Below are positions 18,828 through 26,823 of a DNA stretch of 64,000 nt, piece by piece (positions within the stretch are counted from its first letter, which is position 1; every line of letters starts with the position of its first letter). This stretch comes from Methyloligella solikamskensis (lineage in GTDB: Bacteria > Pseudomonadota > Alphaproteobacteria > Rhizobiales > Methyloligellaceae): positions 2,108,001 through 2,172,000 of the forward strand of contig NZ_JBHTJO010000001.1 in NCBI RefSeq assembly GCF_042676065.1, written 5' to 3'. Made by a program: the position numbers and the translations under genes. The notes beneath the pieces are model-generated. The model was given only the letters and a program-made list of their open reading frames with translations. It was not told the origin of the DNA and did no database searches.

Positions 18828-19589
18828 TTGCGCGAACGCTTGAGACAGCTCTATTTCGGACGGAGCCAGGCCGCCCACCGTTTTCGGTTCGGGCTGCTGA
18901 TCTTCGATGCGATCACGGTGGCTTTTATCGTCGCCACGTCCTTCCTGGAGCGGTCCCTAACGATCGAAGTGATCGACGTTACGATCGGTCTGGTGGTGCT
19001 CACCGACTTCCTTGCTCGCATCTACGCCCATGAGAAGCCATGGAAGGAATTCACCCATATCTCCACCTGGGCGGATATCGTCGCCATCATCTCGTTCCTG
19101 GCGCCGCTGGCCGACGAAGGTTTCGCGTTCCTTCGCATCCTGCGCACGCTGCGGCTGCTGCACACCTATCAGATGATCTCGCGGCTTCGGCAGGAAAGCG
19201 TCTTCTTCCGCCGGAACGAGGAAGCCGTGGTGGCCGTCGTCAACCTCTCGGTCTTCCTCTTCATCATGACCTCGGTGGTCTACGAGACCCAGCACTGGCG
19301 GAACCCGGCGATCGACAACTATGTCGATGCGCTCTACTTCACGGTAACGGCGCTGACCACGACGGGATTCGGCGACATCACCCTGGAGGGGTCGATTGGC
19401 CGGCTTGTGGCCGTGGTGATCATGATCTTCGGTGTGACCTTGTTCTTGCGGCTGCTGCAGACCCTGCTCCGCCCCTACAAGGTGCGCCACCCTTGCCCGT
19501 CCTGCGGCTTGCAGCGCCACGAGGCCGACGCAGTCCACTGCAAGGCCTGCGGCGAGCTACTCAAGATCCCCGACGAGGGGCGGTACTAA
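18828..19589 (+). CDS. Voltage-gated-like potassium channel with C-terminal zinc ribbon
   Basis: A 253-residue membrane protein with the six-segment cation channel plan: S1 (22-40), S2 (48-66), S3 (81-95), an S4-like helix with Arg at spaced positions (FLRILRTLRLLHTYQMISRLR, 101-121), S5 (134-152), pore loop with selectivity filter TTGFGD (178-183) and S6 (191-212). The TTGFGD filter fits potassium. The tail has a CxxC...CxxC zinc ribbon (Cys223, 226, 238, 241). The start is a TTG; AAGGA lies about 13 bases upstream. Its stop codon overlaps that of the convergent GST gene. Confidence 0.88.
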   Translation: MRERLRQLYFGRSQAAHRFRFGLLIFDAITVAFIVATSFLERSLTIEVIDVTIGLVVLTDFLARIYAHEKPWKEFTHISTWADIVAIISFLAPLADEGFAFLRILRTLRLLHTYQMISRLRQESVFFRRNEEAVVAVVNLSVFLFIMTSVVYETQHWRNPAIDNYVDALYFTVTALTTTGFGDITLEGSIGRLVAVVIMIFGVTLFLRLLQTLLRPYKVRHPCPSCGLQRHEADAVHCKACGELLKIPDEGRY

Positions 19590-20215
19590 TCTCCCGCCGT
19601 CGCCGCTGCGAGCTCCTGGTCAAGGGAGAGCGTACGCTGCAAAGCCGGCCGGGCCACGAGCCGCTCCACATAGGCTTCGAGCTCCTGCATCTGGTGCAGC
19701 AGACCGAACATCATGCCCCAGCGCAATGTCGAGCCGAGCACGACATCGGCGGCTGTAAACCGATCGCCCAGGAGATACTCCCCCTCACTGACCGCTTCGC
19801 GCAGGACGTCCAGCACGAGGTCGAAGCTGCCGTAGCCCAGCGTGCCGCTGAAGGGCTCCTCTTTGCGCGGATAGGCCTGATCCGTCATGGCAGGCTCCAG
19901 ACAGCCGGGGCTGAAGAACAACCATTTTAGATACTGGCCGCGCGCCGGGTCGCCCACGGGGACGTTTAGGCCCGCTTCCGGGAATTCGTCCGCCAGATAG
20001 GTGCAGATGGCGGCCACCTCGGTCACGACCGCATCGCCGTGGCGCAGCGCCGGCACCTTCCCCATGGGGTTGATCTTGCGGTATTCGGCTTGGCGTTGAA
20101 TGCCGCTTTGCAAGTCCAAAACCTCAAGCTCATAGGGCTCGCCCAGCTCCTCGAGCATCCATCGGGCGATGGACGAGCGTGTCGGCGCGGCGTGATAGAG
20201 CGTCAACGATGCCAT
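19586..20215 (-). CDS. Glutathione S-transferase family protein
   Basis: A 209-residue GST with the N-terminal thioredoxin-like domain (LTLYHAAPTRSSIARWMLEELGEPYE, then INPMGKVPALRHGDAVVTEVAAICTYLAD with the cis-Pro and the glutathione gamma-Glu-binding residues) and an all-helical C-terminal domain (LGDRFTAADVVLGSTL). It may detoxify electrophiles or act as a lyase or reductase; substrate unknown. The start at 20215 follows TGGGAGGAGAAAAC. Divergent from trmFO with a 152-bp gap. Confidence 0.88.
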   Translation of the reverse strand: MASLTLYHAAPTRSSIARWMLEELGEPYELEVLDLQSGIQRQAEYRKINPMGKVPALRHGDAVVTEVAAICTYLADEFPEAGLNVPVGDPARGQYLKWLFFSPGCLEPAMTDQAYPRKEEPFSGTLGYGSFDLVLDVLREAVSEGEYLLGDRFTAADVVLGSTLRWGMMFGLLHQMQELEAYVERLVARPALQRTLSLDQELAAATAGD

Positions 20216-20367
20216 GTTTTCTCCTCCCAGTTGCCAACACTTCCTAACGCCCAATCGGGGCTCCGGCGTGGCAGGCGGCTTGTAGGTGACTTGTGGGTGA
20301 CTTGGCGAGCGCTTGGCGCCCATCGCCCGGCTTGCAGCGAAGGGCCGTTCCCGATAGCCAAGAGCTC

Positions 20368-21753
20368 ATGAAACCAATTCACGTTATCGGTGGCGGCCTG
20401 GCCGGCTCCGAAGCTTCCTGGCAGGCCGCGGAGGCCGGGGTCCCGGTCGTGCTGCACGAAATGCGTCCCGTCCGCGAGACCCATGCCCATCAGACGGGCT
20501 CGTTCGCCGAGCTGGTCTGCTCCAACTCGTTTCGCTCCGACGATGCGGAAACCAATGCGGTCGGCCTGCTGCACGAGGAGATGCGCCGGGCGGGCTCGGT
20601 GATCATGGAGGCGGCCGATGCCCATAAGCTTCCCGCCGGCGGCGCGCTGGCCGTGGACCGCGAGCGGTTTGCCGCTGCGGTCACGGAGCGCCTGGAAGCC
20701 CACCCCAATATCGAGATCGTGCGGGAGGAGATCGAAGGCCTGCCGCCGGCCGACTGGGACAACGTCATTGTGGCGACCGGTCCCCTCACCGCCGAGAAGC
20801 TCGCGAACGCCATCGGCGAACTGACCGGCGAAGCCGAACTCGCCTTCTTCGACGCCATCGCCCCGATCATCCATCGCGAGAGCATCGACATGGACATCTG
20901 CTGGATGCAGTCCCGCTATGATAAGCCGGGCCCCGGCGGATCGGGCGCGGACTACATCAACTGCCCCATGGACAAGGAGCAGTACGAGCGGTTCATCGAT
21001 GCGCTGATCGAAGGCGAAAAGACCCAGTTCAAGGAATGGGAGGCGAACACCCCCTATTTCGAAGGCTGCCTGCCCATCGAGGTGATGGCGGAGCGCGGTC
21101 GGGAGACCCTGCGCCACGGCCCCATGAAGCCCGTCGGGCTGACCAATGCTCACAAGCCGGACGAGAAGGCTCATGCGATCGTTCAGCTCAGGCAGGATAA
21201 TGCGCTAGGCACGCTGTGGAATATGGTCGGCTTCCAGACCAAGCTGAAATATGGGGCGCAAACCGAGATCTTCCGGCTGATCCCCGGCCTCGAGAAGGCC
21301 GAGTTCGCCCGGCTCGGCGGGCTGCACCGGAACACGTTTCTCAACAGTCCCAGACTCCTGGACGGACAGCTTCGCCTCAAGGCCGAACCTCGCTTGCGCT
21401 TCGCCGGCCAGATCACCGGCGTGGAGGGCTATGTGGAATCGGCGGCCATCGGTCTGGTCACGGGCCGGTTCGCGTCCGCCGAGCGGCTTGGCAGCACGGG
21501 CTTCCCGCCCCCACCCACAACGGCGCTGGGCGCGCTGGTGGCCCATATCACCGGCGGGCATCTGACGTCGGACGATAACCGCTTCCAGCCCATGAACATC
21601 AATTTCGGGCTGCTGCCGCCCCTCACCGAACCGGTCGAGAAGGTGAAGGGGAAGAAGGCGAAGACTCAGGCCCGCAGGAAGGCCATGACCGCGCGGGCCT
21701 TGCGGGATGTCGACGCGTGGCTGGAAGGCGCCCCGGCCGTTGCCGCCGAATAG
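20368..21753 (+). CDS. trmFO: Methylenetetrahydrofolate-tRNA-(uracil-5-)-methyltransferase
   Basis: Folate/FAD-dependent enzyme that forms m5U54 in the T loop of tRNA. The 461-residue product begins with the FAD-binding loop VIGGGLAGSEASWQ and carries the family segments HQTGSFAELVCSNSFRSDD, YINCPMDKEQYERF and FEGCLPIEVMAERGRETL, with the conserved Cys in each. The C-terminal part has a Lys-rich stretch (VKGKKAKTQARRK). The ATG at 20368 is chosen because VIGGGLAG must lie near the N-terminus; the frame upstream to 20293 overlaps the promoter region. Confidence 0.95.
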   Translation: MKPIHVIGGGLAGSEASWQAAEAGVPVVLHEMRPVRETHAHQTGSFAELVCSNSFRSDDAETNAVGLLHEEMRRAGSVIMEAADAHKLPAGGALAVDRERFAAAVTERLEAHPNIEIVREEIEGLPPADWDNVIVATGPLTAEKLANAIGELTGEAELAFFDAIAPIIHRESIDMDICWMQSRYDKPGPGGSGADYINCPMDKEQYERFIDALIEGEKTQFKEWEANTPYFEGCLPIEVMAERGRETLRHGPMKPVGLTNAHKPDEKAHAIVQLRQDNALGTLWNMVGFQTKLKYGAQTEIFRLIPGLEKAEFARLGGLHRNTFLNSPRLLDGQLRLKAEPRLRFAGQITGVEGYVESAAIGLVTGRFASAERLGSTGFPPPPTTALGALVAHITGGHLTSDDNRFQPMNINFGLLPPLTEPVEKVKGKKAKTQARRKAMTARALRDVDAWLEGAPAVAAE

Positions 21754-21768
21754 ACTCTTGAGTCTTCG

Positions 21769-22623
21769 CTAGGGCCGCCAGGTGGTGAGCCGCCAAAGCC
21801 GGTGGAGCGGATTGATATCCGCAAGATCCGCCATGGGGTCTTCTATCGCCTCCAACGCCTTCAGATAAGGCTCCACCAGGGCGAGCGGCTTGAAGGCGGC
21901 TTGGGCCTGTTTCGGCAATGCGCGGATCAGGGGCTTGGCGGTTTCGAGCTCTTCTCGGGCCTGGCGGCGCAGCTCGCTCATCAGCCCTAAAAAGGTCGGG
22001 TCCGCGTGACCGGCCATGAGCCGTTGATCGGCCCCGGTCTGGAGGCTCTGGACGGGAAGATAGAGGCGGTTCTGGGCTGCATGAACCGTCACGGCCCGCA
22101 TCAGCCCCGTCAGCCCGTAAGCGCGGCCAGCGGCACACGCGGCGGGTCCTGCCCTCTCCCGATCACACCCCAGACATTCGCATGCCAGCAGAAAGGCTTG
22201 GCCGGCCGTGTTGTCGAGATAGATGAGGAGGCTCGCGCTGTCCGGCATGATGCGTTCCAGCACGTCGAAGCGGCGCGCATCGATCATCGGATCGAGCCGG
22301 GATGCGGGAAGTTCGTGGCGCTGCAGAGCCGCGCCCATTGCATCGGCGACCGGGTGGCCTGTCGCCTCCCCGGAGGCGGCGACCTGCATGGCGTCCCGCC
22401 ACCATTGCAGGCGGATCTCACCTAGGGTCGGCTCAGTCACCTCGTCGGCGATCTGGGCGAGCTCGGCATTGAAGGCATAGAGGGCGAACAGCGCATCCCG
22501 GGCGCCGGCGGGCGCGAAGAGCGCGGCGAGATAGCGGTCGGGATCCTTCTCCCGCGCCATCTCGCGAATGATCTTGCGCCGTTCGGCGTCGTCCAAAGCT
22601 GAAGCTCCCCTCATCCGCTCCAC
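21769..22623 (-). CDS. Squalene/phytoene synthase-fold protein, probably non-enzymatic (NDUFAF6-like)
   Basis: A 284-residue all-helical protein of the squalene/phytoene synthase fold, recognised by FALYAFNAELAQIADEVTEPTLGEIRLQWW and GLTGLMRAVTVHAAQNRLYLP. True synthases bind Mg-diphosphate through two Asp-rich motifs. Here the first is reduced to one or two acidic residues (ADEVTE, 59-64), and in the second (about 174-185) the usual RDVxED is replaced by RAVTVHAAQ. That pattern fits the mitochondrial complex I assembly factor NDUFAF6 and its alphaproteobacterial relatives better than a terpenoid enzyme. It lies directly downstream of secF on the same strand, in the place where such genes occur in this class. 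Confidence 0.8.
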   Translation of the reverse strand: MERMRGASALDDAERRKIIREMAREKDPDRYLAALFAPAGARDALFALYAFNAELAQIADEVTEPTLGEIRLQWWRDAMQVAASGEATGHPVADAMGAALQRHELPASRLDPMIDARRFDVLERIMPDSASLLIYLDNTAGQAFLLACECLGCDRERAGPAACAAGRAYGLTGLMRAVTVHAAQNRLYLPVQSLQTGADQRLMAGHADPTFLGLMSELRRQAREELETAKPLIRALPKQAQAAFKPLALVEPYLKALEAIEDPMADLADINPLHRLWRLTTWRP

Positions 22624-22681
22624 TCTATCGGGATCGGAAGGCTGCCACGGCTTGCGGCTACGCTGAAGTCTTAGGAGTCGC

Positions 22682-23632
22682 CTAGACGCTCGCCGGGACT
22701 CCGGATTTCGGACGTTTCGTGGTGGACGAAGCGCCCCAATCCCGGCGCATGCCCAGGATCAGCAGCAGCGGCGCGGCAACGAAGATCGAGGAATACGCGC
22801 CCACGATGATGCCGAACAGCATGGCGATATTGAAGTTCTCGATCACCTTGCCGCCCCAGAGATAGAGCGCCAGCACCGCCAGGAAGGTGGTGAAATGGGT
22901 CAGCAGGGTACGGGACAAGGTCTCGTTGATGGCAAGATCGATCAGATCGGCCATGGGCAGCTTGCGGTATTTGCGCAAATTCTCGCGGATACGGTCGAAC
23001 ACCACGACCGTATCGTTCAGCGAATAACCAATGATGGTGAGAATCGCAGCGAGGGCCGCCAGATTGAACTCGAGCTGCAGGACGCAGAACAGGCCGATGG
23101 CGCCGACCACATCATGGGTCAGCGCGGCGATAGCCGCCACAGCGAACTGCCATTCGAAGCGCAGCCACACATAGACGAGGATCGCCAGCATCGCGACGAC
23201 CACCGCGATGGTGCCCATATAGATGAGCTCCGACGAAATCGTGGGGCCGACGGTCTCCACGCGGCGATACTCGACATCGTCGCCGAGCGCCGCCTTGACC
23301 TTGTCGACCGAGGCCTGCTGGGCCTTCTCGCTCCCCTGCTCCTGGATACGGATCAGCACGTCGTTGGGCGCGCCGAAACGCTGAATCTGCACCTCACCGA
23401 TATCAAGCGTGTTGAGGGTCTCGCGCAAGGATGCGAGATCCGCCTCCTCCGTCTTGGTGCCAATTTCGATCAGCGTGCCGCCTTCGAAATCGATGCCGAA
23501 ATTCAGGTCGTAGACCTGCAGGGCCACCAAGGACAGGATCATCATCAGGGCAGAAACGAAGAAGCTGATGCCCCGCATGCCGACGAAGTCGACCTTCGTA
23601 TCCGGCGGGACGAAACTGAAGCCTCGAAACAT
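22682..23632 (-). CDS. secF: Protein translocase subunit SecF
   Basis: RND-type membrane subunit which, with SecD and YajC, uses the proton gradient to help complete Sec-dependent export. The 316-residue product shows TM1 (GISFFVSALMMILSLVAL), the periplasmic domain beginning LNFGIDFEGGTLIEI, and five further TM helices including GYSLNDTVVVFDRIREN and NETLSRTLLTHFTTFLAVLALY, the two most conserved SecF segments. It is 10 bp downstream of secD. Confidence 0.97.
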   Translation of the reverse strand: MFRGFSFVPPDTKVDFVGMRGISFFVSALMMILSLVALQVYDLNFGIDFEGGTLIEIGTKTEEADLASLRETLNTLDIGEVQIQRFGAPNDVLIRIQEQGSEKAQQASVDKVKAALGDDVEYRRVETVGPTISSELIYMGTIAVVVAMLAILVYVWLRFEWQFAVAAIAALTHDVVGAIGLFCVLQLEFNLAALAAILTIIGYSLNDTVVVFDRIRENLRKYRKLPMADLIDLAINETLSRTLLTHFTTFLAVLALYLWGGKVIENFNIAMLFGIIVGAYSSIFVAAPLLLILGMRRDWGASSTTKRPKSGVPASV

Positions 23633-23642
23633 CGCGCGTCTC

Positions 23643-25262
23643 CTAAATCGGCACGACTTGCGGCCGGGTCCACCGCAGCCAGAAGGATACGATCATCCTG
23701 GAGAAGGTCACGGCGGTGAACATCGAGCAGACAATGCCGATGCACAGGGTCACGGCGAAGCCGCGCACCGGGCCGGACCCGAGCCAGAACAGGACCAGGG
23801 TAGAAATCAGGGTGGTGACGTTGGAGTCGATGATGGTGGCCATGGCACGGGAATAGCCCGCATCGATGGCCGCTAGGGGCGATTTCCCGCTCCTCACCTC
23901 CTCCCGTATTCGCTCGAAGATCAGCACGTTGGAATCGACCGAAATACCGATGACCAGCACGATACCGGCGATGCCGGGCAGCGTGAGGGTCGCGCCAATC
24001 AGGGAGAGCGCGGCGAAGATCAGCACCGCGTTCAAGAGCAGCGCGAGATCCGCAAACAGTCCGAACAGGCCGTAGGCCAAGACCATGAAGACCATCACGG
24101 CAATGACCGCGATCACGGCGGCCCGCTTGCCGGACGCGATGGAGTCGGCGCCGAGGCTCGCGCCCACGGTGCGCTCCTCGATGGGCGTCAGCTTGGCGGG
24201 CAGCGCGCCGGAGCGCAGCAGAATGGCGAGGTCATTGGCCTCTTCCACGGTGAAGTTGCCGCTGATCTGACCGCTGCCGCCCAGGATCGGCTCCTGAATG
24301 CGCGGCGCGGAGATCACTTTGCCATCCAGCACGATGGCGAAGGGCAATCCGACATTCTCCTGGGTCGCACGGGCGAAGCGCTTGGCGCCGGTGGAATCGA
24401 AGCGGAAGGAGACGATGGGCTCGCCGGTGCGGCCGTCGAAGCCCGGCTGGGCGTCGACGAGGTTCTCGCCCGAGACCAGCACCTCATCCTTCAGCACGTA
24501 CGGGATCTTCGGGTCCTCATCGGCGGAATAAGCCAGGATGGAGCCTGCCGGCGGACGCTTGCTGGCCTCGACTTGCTGGGGATCGGCGGATGGATCCACC
24601 ATTTGGAAATCGAGCTTGCCGGTCTCGTTGATCAGGCCTTTGAGGCGCTGCACGTCCTGAATGCCCGGGAACTGCACGAGAATGCGGTCGCGGCCCTGAC
24701 GCTGAATGCTGGGCTCGGACGTGCCGAACGCATCGATACGGCGGCGGATGGTCTCGATGGAGGACTCGATCGCGCCGTTGATGCGTGCATTTAGGCCCGC
24801 CTCGGTGATGGCCAGGGTGACGGTGCGGTTATCGCCCTCCTGCACATCGATGTTCTTCTCGCCACCCATGCCGAAGCCGGTGGTGTCGATCGGCACGGAG
24901 AGCTCGTCGAGGGCGGAGACGGCCTTGTCGAAGTCGGAATTTTCTCTGATCCGCACCGAGACGCTCTTGGACTTCGGGTTGGATTGGAGATTGGTGTAGC
25001 CGATCCGCTCATCGCGGAGCGCGGAGCGCGTCTCGCCACGCAGCGTCTTCAGCCAATCGTCGACCAGCTGCTGCTCGTCGATCTCGTAGAGAAGATGGGC
25101 GCCGCCTTGCAGGTCGAGGCCGAGATTGACCTGCTTATGGGGCAGCCAATCCGGCACCTCCGCCATGGTCTTGGCCGGGAAAACATTGGGCAGTGCGTAG
25201 GCCACGCCGAGAATCACGACGAGGAGAATCAGCACCACTTTCCATCTTTGGAAATGCAGCAT
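23643..25262 (-). CDS. secD: Protein translocase subunit SecD
   Basis: Partner of SecF in the Sec holotranslocon. The 539-residue protein has an N-terminal TM (VVLILLVVILGVAYALPNVF), the large periplasmic P1 domain (GLDLQGGAHLLYEID..., with DRILVQFPGIQDVQRLKGLI), and the C-terminal five-helix bundle with GIVLVIGISVDSNVLIFERIREE and ATIIDSNVTTLISTLVLFW. The middle gene of the yajC-secD-secF operon; the 62-bp gap to yajC fits. Confidence 0.97.
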   Translation of the reverse strand: MLHFQRWKVVLILLVVILGVAYALPNVFPAKTMAEVPDWLPHKQVNLGLDLQGGAHLLYEIDEQQLVDDWLKTLRGETRSALRDERIGYTNLQSNPKSKSVSVRIRENSDFDKAVSALDELSVPIDTTGFGMGGEKNIDVQEGDNRTVTLAITEAGLNARINGAIESSIETIRRRIDAFGTSEPSIQRQGRDRILVQFPGIQDVQRLKGLINETGKLDFQMVDPSADPQQVEASKRPPAGSILAYSADEDPKIPYVLKDEVLVSGENLVDAQPGFDGRTGEPIVSFRFDSTGAKRFARATQENVGLPFAIVLDGKVISAPRIQEPILGGSGQISGNFTVEEANDLAILLRSGALPAKLTPIEERTVGASLGADSIASGKRAAVIAVIAVMVFMVLAYGLFGLFADLALLLNAVLIFAALSLIGATLTLPGIAGIVLVIGISVDSNVLIFERIREEVRSGKSPLAAIDAGYSRAMATIIDSNVTTLISTLVLFWLGSGPVRGFAVTLCIGIVCSMFTAVTFSRMIVSFWLRWTRPQVVPI

Positions 25263-25324
25263 CGCCGCAGAGCTCCGGGTTGACTAGACGATAAGGCCGA
25301 TCGGGCGAGAGCAGGAGACGCGCA

Positions 25325-25702
25325 TCAGGACGCGCTCCCGCGCTTCGAACGGCTGCCGCCGGTTTTGGTCGGCGTCTTTTCGTTGTTGTTGGCGGGCTCT
25401 GGCTTGCCGCGCACCTCGGAGATGGTCGATTTCAGCACGCGGATGCGCACGCCCTCGGAGACTTCGATCTGAATCTCGTCGTCGTCGACCTTGGTGATCT
25501 TGCCGAGAATGCCGCCGGCGGTGACGACATTGTCGCCGCGGCGCAGATTCCCGATCATCTCCTGATGCGCCTTCATCCGCCGTTGCTGCGGACGGATCAT
25601 CAGAAAATACATGATACCGATGATCAGAACAGTCGGGATCAGGAGACTATTGAAATAGTCCATGGCGCCCGGAGCAGCTTGGGCTAAGACCGGCTCGATC
25701 AT
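25325..25702 (-). CDS. yajC: Preprotein translocase subunit YajC
   Basis: Small single-TM accessory of SecDF. The 125-residue product has the TM LLIPTVLIIGIMYFLMIRPQQRRMKAHQ, the family hallmark, followed by the soluble beta domain NLRRGDNVVTAGGILGKITKVDDDEI and a polar Lys/Ser/Thr tail. It heads the minus-strand secDF operon and is divergent from the DUF815 ATPase gene. Confidence 0.95.
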   Translation of the reverse strand: MIEPVLAQAAPGAMDYFNSLLIPTVLIIGIMYFLMIRPQQRRMKAHQEMIGNLRRGDNVVTAGGILGKITKVDDDEIQIEVSEGVRIRVLKSTISEVRGKPEPANNNEKTPTKTGGSRSKRGSAS

Positions 25703-25878
25703 TTGCTCCCATCCCTCGTATTGCTTTAATTATGGCCGCCCAGTCGAAGGGCTTGATAAAGGAGGAAAACCCCTCCTCGTGTTGGCCGCGACTATAGCCA
25801 GCTAACGCGCCTTTGCAACGGCTGTGAAGGCATCGTAAAGCCTGTTTCTCGCAACCTCCCACCCGGTAGATCGCAACG

Positions 25879-26751
25879 ATGGCTTCGCAGACGGATACGG
25901 AGAGCCTTTTGGCTCGAATAGCGGATGCTTTGGACCGCCTGGCTCCGGCGCGCGCAGAGGCGCCCGATTTCGACCGTGCGGAGGCCTTCGTATGGGCTGC
26001 GGAGCGGGAAACTTTGCAGCCAGTCGATAGCATCAACCGCCAGCCATTGCCCCTGCTGAAGGGCATCGATCACATGCGCGATGCCTTGGTGGAGAACACC
26101 GAACGCTTCGCCCACGGGCTTCCCGCCAACAACGCACTGCTGTGGGGCGCGCGCGGCATGGGCAAGAGCTCGCTTGTGAAGGCGGTGCATGGATCCGTCG
26201 CCGCACAGGTGGCGGACGATGCGGACACGCCGGATCTCAAGCTGATCGAGATCCACCGGGAGGATATCGGCTCCCTGCCCCAGCTCCTACATCTCCTGAA
26301 AGAGGCGCCCTACCGCTTCATCCTGTTCTGCGACGACCTCTCCTTCGAGGCCCAGGACACGTCCTACAAGTCGCTAAAGGCGGTTCTGGAAGGCGGCGTG
26401 GAAGGGCGCCCCGAAAACGTGATCTTCTACGCCACCTCCAACCGGCGGCATCTTCTGTCGCGGGAGATGATAGAGAACGAGCAGTCGACGGCGATCAATC
26501 CGTCGGAGGCGGTGGAGGAATCCGTCTCCCTGTCGGACCGGTTCGGGCTGTGGCTCGGCTTCCACAATTGCAGCCAGGACGAATACCTGCAGATGGTCCG
26601 CGGTTATGCGGAGCATTACGGGCTCGACATCCCGGACGAGGAGTTGAAGCGCGAGGCGCTCGCCTGGGCCATGGGCCGCGGCAGCCGCTCGGGCCGTGTC
26701 GCCTGGCAGTATATCCAGTCGCTCGCGGGCCGCCTCGGCAAGCGGTTCTAA
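25879..26751 (+). CDS. DUF815-family AAA+ ATPase
   Basis: A 290-residue AAA+-type ATP-binding protein of the DUF815 family, common in alphaproteobacteria near yajC-secDF but of unknown role. Motifs: an N-terminal Asp/Glu-rich helical region, Walker A GARGMGKSS (about 91-99), Walker B FCDDLSFE, a sensor-like ATSNRRHL, and an arginine-rich C-terminal lid (GRGSRSGRVAWQYIQSLAGRLGKRF). No membrane segment. An intrinsic terminator-like hairpin lies between it and the convergent LysM/M23 gene. Confidence 0.85.
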   Translation: MASQTDTESLLARIADALDRLAPARAEAPDFDRAEAFVWAAERETLQPVDSINRQPLPLLKGIDHMRDALVENTERFAHGLPANNALLWGARGMGKSSLVKAVHGSVAAQVADDADTPDLKLIEIHREDIGSLPQLLHLLKEAPYRFILFCDDLSFEAQDTSYKSLKAVLEGGVEGRPENVIFYATSNRRHLLSREMIENEQSTAINPSEAVEESVSLSDRFGLWLGFHNCSQDEYLQMVRGYAEHYGLDIPDEELKREALAWAMGRGSRSGRVAWQYIQSLAGRLGKRF

Positions 26752-26770
26752 GGAGCGCCGCCCCAACGAA

Positions 26771-26797
26771 AAAGGGGCGAGCCTTGCTCACCCCTTC
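26771..26797. terminator. Terminator-like hairpin between convergent genes
   Basis: AAAAAGGGGCGAGC-CTT-GCTCACCCCTT forms a stem of about nine pairs with one mismatch, A-rich on the left and only weakly T-rich on the right. It could serve both directions. Confidence 0.5.
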
Positions 26798-26823
26798 CCC
26801 ACGATCTCTCCTGAAATCGATGG

